A stretch of 14,874 nucleotides of DNA from Spongospora subterranea (taxonomy: Eukaryota; Endomyxa; Phytomyxea; Plasmodiophorida; Plasmodiophoridae). Numbering within the stretch: the first letter of the stretch is position 1; every line of letters starts with the position of its first letter. Below are positions 1 through 9,600 of this stretch, piece by piece. Below the pieces are notes generated by a model, which made no database searches, was not told where the DNA came from, and was given only the letters and a program-made list of their open reading frames with translations. The position numbers and the translations under genes were made by a program. The DNA lies in contig OUQQ01000518.1 of NCBI GenBank assembly GCA_900404475.1, positions 1,766 to 16,639 of the forward strand, in the 5' to 3' direction.

Positions 1-187
1 GTTGAATGACTTCTGTCAAATCGCCATGACACCTATTATTATCTTGTATCAAAACAGGCTCGCGTTTACCTTCGTCATCATCTGCTTCACGATAGTAATT
101 TCCCCAAACACAGGGATATCTTACCGGTCTCATCTCGTTCAGATTATCCCATTCGATCAAATCACTAATCTCGTTCCCCCCCCCCAT
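1..187 (-). CDS. Partial hypothetical protein, N-terminal 62 codons, runs off the left edge
   Basis: On the minus strand an open frame starts at an ATG at 187-185 and stays open for 62 codons to the window edge. An in-frame stop lies about eight codons upstream of this ATG, so it is the first usable start. The peptide begins Met-Gly-Gly-Gly and is acidic and hydrophilic, with a DDDEGKRE stretch near residues 37-44 and RYPCVWGNYYRE just before it. The composition looks like real protein, but I do not recognise the family. The first four codons lie in a run of ten G that includes the G of the ATG. A GTAAGA within the frame (near residues 22-23) could be a splice donor, but using it quickly gives a stop, so I left the frame unspliced. 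It could also be an internal exon of a larger gene. Confidence 0.4.
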   Translation of the reverse strand, partial: MGGGNEISDLIEWDNLNEMRPVRYPCVWGNYYREADDDEGKREPVLIQDNNRCHGDLTEVIQ

Positions 188-1105
188 CTCGATGTCAATC
201 GCTGCAAAATGTCAATGATCCAAGCGCTAAATGGACGAATGATCACTGACGTGGTTGAATTTCGTGTAAAACGGAACGTTCATCGTTCTCAACATGAGAT
301 TGAGCAAGGCGTAATTATCTGAACGATGCCCAACAGAACAGGTGGATGCGAGCGTTAGGAACGCAACAGGAGACAGGTAAACAGTGAGATAACTTGATTG
401 GTTAGGATAAGCCAGATAATTTTTTTTTCTTATAATCTAGGTGTCCAAGGGACAATGCTTTCAGACGGAGAAGAGAGAGGAGCACTGAACCGGTGAGGCG
501 CCATAACTCGCATCATCATTGGCGTGGTGAAACGCTTCCTGAGCCCCTCTGTTTCCTCTTATAGATAACGGATATTGAGGACCCATAAGATAATCATCCA
601 CGGGAATGACCCCTGCGAATGTGTTTATTTAGGATGGCCCTTGGCACCGTTTCTGATCCGAGCGGAAGATGTTTGCGGCAACCCCATTTCGATCAATCAT
701 GAACAGGTACAAATGGTATTGGTCCATATTTATTATGGTGCTGTCGGGGATATTAGCGCCTGTTCTGGTACGCCGTTGAGTATGGGATCGAGGAATACCC
801 ACTACTGCTATGACACAATATCCACACTGGTATATTAGCGATACATATCTCATACGGATCATGGATCACTATCGTGCAACGTAGCCAAACGTAAACGAGA
901 AACCCAAACATGTGTTACGCTGTTCTCGTCTAACAGGCCTACGTTACACGGTTCTCGTGTGTTGCAAAGCAACTGTTTCACAATCATACGATTATGACTA
1001 AGAAATCCAGTTCATTGTCACGTAATGAAACATTGAGTGGTTTTCGGATTCAACTGGACGTCGGTGACAATGCAATATAGGTCGACATTATAAACCTGTC
1101 GCTTA
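188..1105. other. Intergenic region, no gene recognised
   Basis: This 918-bp stretch lies between the start of the left-edge gene and the 3' end of the EF-hand-like gene. The only sizeable open frame (575-838, plus) begins at TTG, resembles no family and is mirrored by an equally long frame on the other strand, so I do not call it. Visible features are a T-rich tract near 420-432, a small perfect hairpin at about 961-973 (GTTGC, AAA, GCAAC), and two imperfect copies of a TTAC..GTTCTCGT motif near 914-958. Confidence 0.6.
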
Positions 1106-2923
1106 CTATACTGATGGGCCCTGCTTCTGAACCCGCTCGAGCTGTTGGTTACGGCGACGTTCGATGTGGGCCAAGTGTTTCTTCTGAGTTAGCTGTTCGG
1201 CTTCTCTTTCGCTGACTGCTACAGTTTTTGCTTTTTCTCTGACGGTTTCTCTACACATCGACTGTTAGCACAAACCCATATTCGAATTGGGTTTGAATAC
1301 CCAGTTTCTCGTTTTCCACCGCCCTTCACTTCCGCTTTTATCTTCAGTGCTTGCTGTTTCATCTTGGGTTTTGTTTTTGGCGTTTCCTTCGTTTCCTCTT
1401 TTTTCTGCTCAGATACGTGCGTTTTTCCTGTAATTGACTGTCTATCTGCTGACGTCTTGGCCAGTTTGGAGGTTTTTCCAGCGGTAGGAACCGATTCAGA
1501 GACTGTAGCAGTGGCAACGTCCGCTTCTTTTTTCTGGTCGTACATTCTTGAATACGATGATCCAGGGTAGAACAAAGGGGGTAAGTGTGCCATAGGGTGA
1601 AGGGGTTTTCGAGTCGGCTCTCCCGCTTTCGACGTTAAACTCGAACGTCTTTGGATATTTCGTTTCATGTCATCTGTGTGTTGCTTAACCTGGTCAATCG
1701 TCGACAAAACTTGGGCAGAAATAGGCCCAATAATCTCCATATCCGGAGCAGAAATGGGGTCAGTTGGGGGAGAATCCATGTTCACTGGGAGTGTCTCCAT
1801 AATCTTAGATATTTCTGCATCCAAATCCTAAAATCACTAATGTAAAGCTTGTTTGTGTTGAATTGTGTTCAAATTATCAGACCTTCTGGTCAAAATCCAG
1901 ACTGACAGTGTCATTCAGAAAGGGAACTGATACAGCAGCATGAACTGGTTTCCTCAATCGGTGAAGGACGATGTCTTTTTGGTCCAACTGCATTGCTCGA
2001 AAGAGGCAGCTAAGTTTCTGCTCAGATGATCCTAGTCTCTTGTTCTCTCTGTAGATAGTTAACGCCAATCGTGTGAAGCATTCAACAAGGTCTCGGAAAC
2101 TTAGCCTATCCGGAATCAACCGCGTAGACACATCAAAAATTTCTACCAGTTCTTCCTGCTCGATCAGCGTGGGCAGAATTGAGAACTCTTTCATCATGGT
2201 CAAAAATCCTGCTTCATCCAAGGTTTTCATCGTTCCATTAATGGCGTAGTGGTCGAAAATTCGACGCAGAACCCTCTGGAACCGCTTCATGACGGTAACA
2301 ACTTCTGCCAAATCCGGATCCTCAATGACGGTTGACGAGACAATGTCAACATTCAAAGAGGGGGCCGATGATATCATTGTTTGACATGCTATGTGGCAAC
2401 ACCCAGCCTTGGCAGGCGTCTCCGATTCCATGGACGCCAAATCCACAGGTGTTACAATCAATTTCGGCGGTACGTAAGCTGCTTTCGCCATTCTCGCCAG
2501 TGCAGCATCTAAATCACCGTTGAGTTTAGCAGCGCTTGACCTTCTTGATGTCGTGACGACACCAGCGCTTTTTTCGGCGTCAAGATCGTTTTTTTCGACC
2601 TTGTTCTCGTCCAACACAACGTTTTCCAGGATTGATGCAAGCCCTACGGTATCGACATTGTTTGATCCGGTTGGATTTTCATTCAAATCATCATCTTTGC
2701 GCTCTGCTATCTTATCGACGGATCCGCCTTCTTTTACTTGCACAGTTTCCGCTGGACGAGTAGCATTCGCCTGGTCAATTGGTTGTGGAGGTGGATTATT
2801 CTCGTTGCCAACAATCGTAGTCGGGGGTATATCGTTTTTCTCCAGAGCAAGAGGTGCTTCCGATTCTATATTTGGAGACGAAGCTGTAGGTTCAGAACCT
2901 GTGGTTTCAGAAGAGTCAGCCAT
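1106..2923 (-). CDS. EF-hand-like, mostly disordered protein, 570 aa, three exons
   Basis: Exons are 2923-1883, 1827-1301 and 1250-1106; introns of 55 nt (1828-1882, phase 0) and 50 nt (1251-1300, phase 2) obey GT-AG. The second has a CTAAC branch site 14 nt before its AG. The joined coding length is 1713 nt, giving 570 residues. Residues 1-205 are acidic, Pro/Ser/Thr-rich and look disordered. Residues about 208-291 form paired helices: RFQRVLRRIFDHYA, a short spacer, LDEAGFLTMMKEFSILP, then LSFRDLVECFTRLAL. This resembles divergent EF-hand-like domains of large proteins in flagellated fungi and protists. Canonical calcium-loop Asp/Glu spacing is absent, so calcium binding is doubtful. The C-terminus (about 505-570) is Lys/Arg/Gln-rich, probably a basic coiled coil that exon 3 completes. 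No function is assigned; a ciliary or zoospore role is only a guess from family resemblance. Confidence 0.75.
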
Positions 2924-2951
2924 TTCGGTTCAATACTCGACCCTGGCCTGA

Positions 2952-3013
2952 TGACGATAGTGAAAATCGATTTACATGGCACGCGTCATTTGACGAAGTA
3001 TATCTAGTCGTCA
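2952..3013. promoter_or_regulatory. Cluster of four TGACG/CGTCA half-sites upstream of the EF-hand-like gene
   Basis: TGACG occurs at 2952-2956 and 2991-2995, and its complement CGTCA at 2984-2988 and 3009-3013. All lie in the 190-bp gap between the Sel1 gene stop and the EF-hand-like start at 2923. TGACG is the half-site bound by CREB/ATF-type bZIP factors. The pair at 2984-2995 forms an inverted repeat with a 2-nt spacer, and the last copy lies inside a 6-bp-stem hairpin (3006-3021). Placement 29-90 bp upstream of the ATG suits a promoter; binding is inferred. Confidence 0.35.
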
Positions 3014-3113
3014 AAACGACTCGATATGTCAAGGGATTCAATAGCAAGCGCCGTCGCAGTTGTCACCGATAAACTGTTTCTAAGACAGGTTATAGCTATG
3101 ATTTAATGTCTTA

Positions 3114-5376
3114 TTATTTTCTCAATGCCATATTATTTTCTTCGAGATCCACAAGTCTTTTGGCGGCTTCAAACGATCCCAAACTATTTGCCTTCTCGTA
3201 GAGCAAGACAGCTTCTTTGAAGTCGGCCTTAGGAAGGCCAGTTCCATTTTCGTGCATCCTTCTAAGCCAATGGTTAAGAACGGGTTTGCGATGTTCATTG
3301 TAATGGCGACTTACGCCAGATTACATATGGCATCAGGATGGTTTTTATCGGCTGCGCTTTTGAACCAGAACAGGGCTTGTTGAAAATCTTGGACAAATGG
3401 GACACCTTCTTCCAACATTAGACCCAATGAATTCTGTCCATCAGCGTATCCTTGAACAGCGCTGGCTTTATTCATGTCGAATGCACGTTGAAGATTTTGC
3501 CTGACGCCCAGTCCTCTATATAAGAAAATCGCAGCAAGAAACTGCCCTTGGGCATTCCCTAATTTTGCCGCACGTTCATAATATTCGAACGCTGTCACTG
3601 GGCAGCCCTTCACTCCGATTCCTTTCTCGTAGATCTGACCGAGCCCAACGTAAGCGGCAGAGCAGGACTTGGCATCGTCATCCGACACCGCCTTCAGCAG
3701 AATTCGTCGCGCATCACAATATCGCCCTCGTGAGAACAATAAGCGCCCCGCGTTTGCACACGCGTTGAGATGGCCAAGGTCAGCAGCCTGTTGATATAAC
3801 CTCTCTGCCTGGACCTGATCCTTTGGGACACCGTTTCCCAGTTCGTAGCAGATGCCGAGGTTGCTCATCGCCGATGGATTTCCTTGCGTGACACTTAGCT
3901 GAAATGCGGTGATGGCCTCCTCCAACCAGAATTGAAGCTGGCGGCTGTCCCATTGGCTAGGATTGCCTTGTCCATTGATGGCGCGTCCATAAAGCAGGTG
4001 TCCAAGGTTATTCTGATAAGAACTTAACAAATGCTGTTTCTATATCTGTGTTTGTTTGATAGAAATACCTGCGCTTTTGCGTATCCATGCGATGCAGCGA
4101 TCCTATACCTATTCCAAGAACGCGTTGGAGGGCGGTAAGGTATAATTGCGGGTTTCCTAACCATTTCTCAGCGACATCGATATTCTTCGGCACCAAGTTG
4201 AACTTGGCATCACCAGTTTGATGCAGCCATCCCTGATCAGACCAACCGTCAGCGACTACATCGTTCACCGACGCCGTTCTTACTAGGGTTGTTGCTGCCT
4301 CTAAATGGTCTACCACATTATTAGCGAGGTTTAGTAATGGCAATAGGTCGTACCTGCATTGGCAGCAATCTCGAACAGCTCGAAGGCGTACGCTAGGTCG
4401 TGGGCCGTCTCCGCCATCGTCGCCTGCATTTCGGCTAGATTATTGACCGAATCCACACATCCAAGATCGGCCGCCTTCTGATACAGATCAAGCGCTTGTG
4501 CTGAATCCACTGATACTCCAATGCCAAATCGAAACAATGTCCCAAGATTGTTCATTGCAGGGGCATAACCGGCCGTGGCCGCCGCTTCGTAATAGATTTT
4601 CGCCGTAGCCAAACATTTCGTCACGCCATGGCCTTCGTCGGTATCAGCAAGACCGAGGCATCGGCTGTGAATACCTTACCGAAGAAATAACGATCACCAG
4701 TAAGACAAGTGATTTCAGCATTGGATAATTGTCGGCCTTCATCACAAGGTGATACGATCGTCGTCGATTGACGTAACCGCATTGGGAGGGAAGAGCGAAC
4801 CTGAACGGCAGAAATTCGAACTCGGGCGAAGGCGTCTGCGAGATCCTCTGTTAACGATCGAATTGGCTCTTCGAATTTCTTGCGCCGCCAGAACCAGGAA
4901 CGGCGGGCCCGACGCACCGTCTCATCAATCCGATCAAGCGTGTTCTGAATGGTGACAACTTCTTTCTTCATGAAAGGGTCATTGATCGTATCTTCGGTGT
5001 CTTGAATGAGTTGAGGGATTTGGCTCAACCGATGGCGCAACGATGGCATGCCGGAGACCAGGCGTTCACGATCTTGGCAGATGCGCTCCAGGCTGTTGGA
5101 GACGGTTTCAAGACGGTGAACTGCGGCTTTCCGCTCTGGAAGTGACTCGGCCTCGTTCGCTTCTCCAGGTTCATCAGCCACAACCGACATCTCTGAGATA
5201 ACGGAGAGACGTGGGTTCATCGACGGGAGTGCCGAAAACCGTTCTCCAGGTGGTCGGGAGCGCTGGTCGATACTTGGACGATTCACCGATAAAAGCGACA
5301 CTCGTTTGCCAATCTCTGGTATTATCGTCACCGTTGACATTCTGGATTTTGGAGATATTGGACCAGTGAATGTCAT
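3114..5376 (-). CDS. Sel1-repeat protein with N-terminal MLKL/HeLo-like helical bundle, 652 aa, seven exons
   Basis: Exons: 5376-4680, 4632-4354, 4309-4284, 4232-4162, 4108-4069, 4012-3315 and 3261-3114. The six introns are 47, 44, 51, 53, 56 and 53 nt; coding length is 1959 nt. Joining them restores broken repeats, for example EKWYRIAASHGYAKAQNNLG across introns 4 and 5. Residues 1-80 are Ser/Pro/Arg-rich. Residues about 82-195 are amphipathic helices ending SWFWRRKKFEEPIRSL then TEDLADAFARVRIS, a pattern like the last helices of the MLKL N-terminal four-helix bundle and HeLo-like domains. Residues about 226-650 form roughly eleven Sel1 repeats (NNLG..Y..G.GV....A..WY..AA..G), which act as protein-interaction scaffolds. 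No kinase or chitin-synthase-activator signature is visible. I chose the ATG at 5376 because it has A at -3; 5340 is an alternative, and longer in-frame starts would overlap the HPt gene. The bundle assignment is inference; the Sel1 repeats are clear. Confidence 0.85.
4233..4283 (-). other. 51-nt stop-free phase-0 intron in the Sel1-repeat gene
   Basis: The donor is GTAAGA, a CTGAC branch-like site lies near the 3' end, and the acceptor is CAG. Length is a multiple of three and no stop codon occurs in frame, so retention would insert 17 residues without a frameshift. Splicing is preferred because it restores the Sel1 motif TTLGWLHQTGD. Confidence 0.6.
4284..4309 (-). other. 26-nt microexon of the Sel1-repeat gene
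   Basis: This exon 3 lies between introns of 44 nt (4310-4353) and 51 nt (4233-4283). It encodes the start of a Sel1 helix (DHLEAATTL) and joins at phase 1 on its 5' side and phase 0 on its 3' side. Without the 3' intron removed, a 17-residue insert would separate this segment from GWLHQTGD, breaking the repeat consensus. CTAAT and CTGAC branch-like motifs precede the flanking acceptors. Confidence 0.6.
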
Positions 5377-5542
5377 GTTGAGTGTTGAAAACCGCCTTTT
5401 CACAGGTTTAGACCATATTACATTAAGGTCGCGTACTGACGATCGCCATAAAAACTCAGTTGGCACTGCGACTAAAAGATGCTGTAATAAAACAATTGTA
5501 TTTGCATTGAACAAAGTGGTGTGGATGATAATTTCACAGTTA

Positions 5543-6259
5543 CTATAGCAGATCGGCATCGGATATAGCCTCAATCCTATGATATTCGGAAGAAAGTTGA
5601 GCGATCAAATCAGGGCCTTTCATGGTCAACTAAAAAACAGGTCGAATAATTAGCTTAATACTGGATCATACCAAAGCACGACAAACCATTTCCGGCGTTG
5701 CTGACCCGCTAAAGTTGTCAAGCTGTTTTGCTGTTTCGCCAAGAGCTTTGAGGCCGACATTCAGCGCTGCTCCTTTTATAGTGTGGGCGATTATTCTAAA
5801 GGCCTGTACTTGTATATATTACCAAACAATTGAACTAAACAGAGGACGAAGGGAGATACGTTTGGATCAGCCGCTTGTACTGCTGATGTTAAACCCTGCA
5901 ATCGCATATCTTTCTCGTCCAATGTGTCGTTGATCAATTCTCTAAGGAAAGACCGGTCGTCCCCGACTTGCTCCAACGCAAATTTCAGGTCGAGAACGGG
6001 CGCTTCTTTCAGCTGAACAAGGCCAATGGTAATTTCAAAAAACGGCGTCCTTAACTAAAGCTCTTACGGTAACGCCAGACGTAATCGCTTCACCATTTGT
6101 ATCATTTGGTACTGATGGGACCGGAACCGGTGGTAGCGGGTAAATCTGGTCGGATTCATCCAGAAAGGGGGGATTGGGTGATACAACAATGGTCACCCGT
6201 GGATTTTCGCTATCGTCTGTTGTGGCATTTATCTGGCTCTTTGACGTGGCACATCCCAT
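5543..6259 (-). CDS. Histidine phosphotransfer (HPt) protein with N-terminal lipidation signal, 187 aa, four exons
   Basis: Exons: 6259-6068, 6012-5860, 5803-5672 and 5629-5543. Introns of 55, 56 and 42 nt are all phase 0; coding length is 564 nt. The HPt domain spans about residues 69-187, starting VLDLKFALEQVGDDRSFLREL. The phospho-accepting histidine is His122 in AHTIKGAALNVG, with Lys125 and Gly126 in the conserved HxxKG arrangement. Such proteins relay phosphate from hybrid histidine kinases to response regulators, as Ypd1 does in yeast. Residues 1-64 are a Pro/Ser/Asp-rich linker beginning MGCATSK: Gly2 and Ser6 fit the N-myristoylation consensus and Cys3 is a likely palmitoylation site, suggesting membrane anchoring, which is not expected of Ypd1. 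No kinase or receiver domain is encoded here. The stop lies 166 bp upstream of the Sel1-gene start on the same strand. HPt identity is firm; anchoring is inferred. Confidence 0.88.
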
Positions 6260-6664
6260 TAATCAGTTAAGATGTACCCCCTTTTTTGGCCGAAGCGACC
6301 TACGGTAATCCTCTGCCCCAGATATTTGCCCCAAAACTAGGTTGATCCTTGATCCACGGGTCGATCCACGGATACGGCGCCTCATCCTTTCATGATTTCA
6401 CTTCCGTCCTAACAAACCGAACCAATAATATATAAAAAAACCGGTCAAATGTGGCCAAGCCAGAGATTTGCCAGCGATTTCCCGGTCGATTTGAAATTTT
6501 GAACGTTATCAAAGGCCGCGCACCAGGCGGCGCATCCTCCGATGTCAGTGATCATGACTGTAACAGTGTAGAGTGCCGCAATTGCGGTTAAAGGTGTTGT
6601 GCACTCAAAAGGGATTTGACATCATTCGAACACCCCCTTAGGAGCGAAATCCATCGAATAGTGG
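6260..6664. promoter_or_regulatory. Divergent promoter region between the HPt and SET-domain genes
   Basis: These 405 bp separate two genes transcribed away from each other, so both promoters should lie here. CCAAT at 6422-6426 is followed directly by TATATAAA at 6429-6436, about 230 bp before the SET-gene ATG and 165-170 bp from the HPt ATG. GATCCACGG occurs twice, 12 bp apart (6351-6359 and 6363-6371). No coding frame is convincing; a TTG-initiated frame from 6616 is out of frame with the chosen SET exon 1. Confidence 0.5.
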
Positions 6665-9600
6665 ATGGCCGTGTCCCTAGCAGAGGCTGTATCTCTAGCT
6701 GGGGAAGCTCCAATCGATGTGGTACTGTCATGTCGCCCCGCCAAAAGACGTTGCTCGATGAAACTAGAAGAAGACGCCACGAAACGACACTCGTTCAAAC
6801 CGGCTGCGGTGAGTTTTTCTAGACCGTAGTGTTGGTTGGTGTGGTTGACAAATTGTACCAGGATTGGTGCTGTCTTTGTGAGCGACCGATTCACAACAAA
6901 TATGACACTGATTTGTCACACCCGGGTGGCGTTCGTTGTGATAATTGTGCTCGGTCTTTTCATCGTAATTGTCTCGTCGATAGAGGTGAGAAAAATCCCT
7001 CAGAATCGGATATTTTTTCATGCTGGGATTGCCTGGTTGGCAAGGTACAATGTTGGCCTTTTTTTTGTGACTCCTCGTGGTTGATTCTTCCACAGAAAGT
7101 GTGTTTCTCGTGCCACGACGAGATTGCGGCTTCCGAACCATTCAGGCAATGCCCTTTCAAAACATGTTTGAAGATTTATCATGATCGATGCTGGACGGGT
7201 GACAGTAAAAAGTGTTCGCGCCATAGTTGCTTAAAGTGTGTTGTACATCATATATCTGAAAACGAAAAGAAGTTCAATATCAAGTCTGTTGGTGGATCTG
7301 TTGTGTCTCATTGCACTCGATGCCCGTTGTAAGCCTCATCAGATCTTGCGCTGAATCAATGGTTAAACCGCATGTTTAATTCAGGTCGTACCATGTTGCC
7401 TGCATCCCAAAATCGGCAATTCGGTTGGTTTCCGTTGGGGATCAAACAAGGGGTTATTTTGTTTGTTCGAAGCATATGGTTCTTCCTACCTCTATTTTGT
7501 ATCATCCACCCACCGTGGTTCCTCTCTGGTTTCCTACACTGGAAAAATTTTTGTCATGCCCATTCAGGCTTCCTCCCGATTGGACGACTGGATGTTCATC
7601 ATCGGAAGCTCTTTCAGCAAAGAACTCCATGCAAAAACGATCTTCATCGAGGAACTTGAGCGAAACTCAGTACGCAATGTCCCTACATGCTTGTTATCGA
7701 ACTAACATACCATCAGGCTGTTTCCTCGAAAGCTTCGAAAATCTATTCCGAGTAGTGACCCTTCAGCCATTGCCGGACCAAAAGCAAAGTCTCGCAAATC
7801 CGACCTCAATCAACGCCGAAGGCCTCATAAAAACGCATCGCTTCGAAAAACCCAACGGCGATCTACAACCTTGCACGCAAGTGTTTCGCCAACTCCGTTG
7901 TCAGCTGTAAAGAAAATCCGCCCTCGTCGTCATGTTAAAGGACATCTGCAGGAAAATTCCAGTCTAAATGATAAGCAAGTTCGAACACCTTTAGAGCATG
8001 TATGCTCTGAAACAGTTTGCCGAAACAGCCACCTTGGATTATTCAGAGTGCATACGATTCACGCCACACAGAGTGTTACTCTTTCAGTATCGCGATCGCT
8101 GCTTGTTGGACGGTACGCTCGTCCTTACCTACCTGTGAAAGGTGGCGTGCACGGGGAATCTTCATCGTTTTCCCTATCTCGTCCTAGAGGGTTTTTGGTC
8201 AAGCCCTTCAAACACAGATCCAAGAATGTATACCTGGGCACACGGCCTGCGGCCGTCGCCAATGATGATATTCACGTCTGCGACTGTATTCCTGGAATGA
8301 ATTGCGCTGATGATTCTTGTGTGAACCGGGCTCTTTTCATTGAATGCGATCCCCGATTCTGTCCATGCGGCAATTCTTGCGAAAATCAGCGTCTTCTTAA
8401 ACGACAATATTCCCCAATCAGTCGAATTTACACTAAGAACCGCGGCTGTGGTATGGTTGCGAATGCACCGGTGAAATCAGGCAGTCTCATTATCGAATAT
8501 GTTGGAGAAGTGTTGAACCCAGAGACATTCAGGGCTCGCATGATTGAAAATGCAGCCAAGTGTGAAGAAAACTATTACATGTTTCAGCTTACCCGGAATT
8601 TGATCATCGATGCGCAATATGTTGGCAATAACGCGAGGTTCATCAATCACAGCTGCGCCCCAAATTGTCGAACCCAAATTTGGACAACTGCTGGTGGTGA
8701 GGTATGCAAATTTTTTTGTCCGTTCTTTCAATCATTTTTTTATATGATTATCCCAGTTGCGTGCTGGCATATTTGCCTTTTGTGATATTCCCGCATGGGA
8801 GGAACTCACCTATGATTACAAGTTCGAGCTTTTTTCTGACACTCTTTCGACCGAACAAACGCCATGCAGGTGTGGCGCCGCATCGTGTTGCAAGTTTCTA
8901 GGTCGACGACTCACCAAGGATAACTCCAAAGGAAAGAGGGACATGAAAACTAAGGTTGTCAAAAATCCACTGTCCTCATACGATGTAGCTATTAAGCGAC
9001 CTGTAACTCATGAGCGGGTCTTATCGTATCAACTATCAGTCCCTGATCCAAATACCAAGTTTGCCACAAGACATCTCGTTTACCTTGCGCGAAATATGCG
9101 TCAGGCTCGTCGGATTCGTCAAAATCAATTGGACAGTGCTGCAGCAGCTGGTCGCTCAGACCAACTTATCGATGGTGAAAACACCCATGCTTGTGACTCA
9201 AGTCAAGTGCCGATGCCCATTACCGACAATCGTGATCATGACTATCAATTCCTCGTCTCTGATACGGACAACGATGATCGTGATGCTGGTGATTCCGACA
9301 GCGATTACGCCCCTGCCAAACATGATCGCGATAGCGCAAAGCGTAGAGCGAACTCCGAAGCTTGCAACAACGGTGGCGATAACTCTAATGCGATCATGCC
9401 CTCAGTTCCGGTTGTTCAGAGCCCTCAACTGTATTCACCTATTGAACATCCAACATGCTCGATATCTTCGTTGAGAGATTCTCATGCTGCTATAGACCAA
9501 TTAGGCAGTTGCACGGATGCGCGACCTCCGCTCTACGTTATCGTTGATCGTCCTGCATCTTCTCTTCCTTCCTTGGATTCTCGGTCTCTCCTTTCTTCGA

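Noticed and set aside
575..838. 87-codon plus-strand frame in the left intergenic region
   Set aside because: It begins at TTG, has no recognisable domain, and an equally long frame exists on the opposite strand, so it is likely chance.
5374..5574. Longer N-terminus for the Sel1 protein, starting at 5574
   Set aside because: It would overlap the last exon of the HPt gene, and its sequence does not continue any domain. The ATG at 5376 has a better context.
5376..5629. HPt and Sel1 genes as one fused gene
   Set aside because: A GTAACT donor overlaps the HPt stop, but the nearby acceptors I tested run into stop codons in the required phase. Two separate genes fit better.
5715..5933. 72-codon plus-strand frame
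   Set aside because: Antisense shadow of the HPt exons, which carry the conserved AHTIKG motif on the minus strand.
6616..6822. TTG-initiated plus-strand frame as SET-gene exon 1
   Set aside because: It gives the wrong phase at the GTGAGT donor; the ATG at 6665 in another frame joins the PHD exon in phase.
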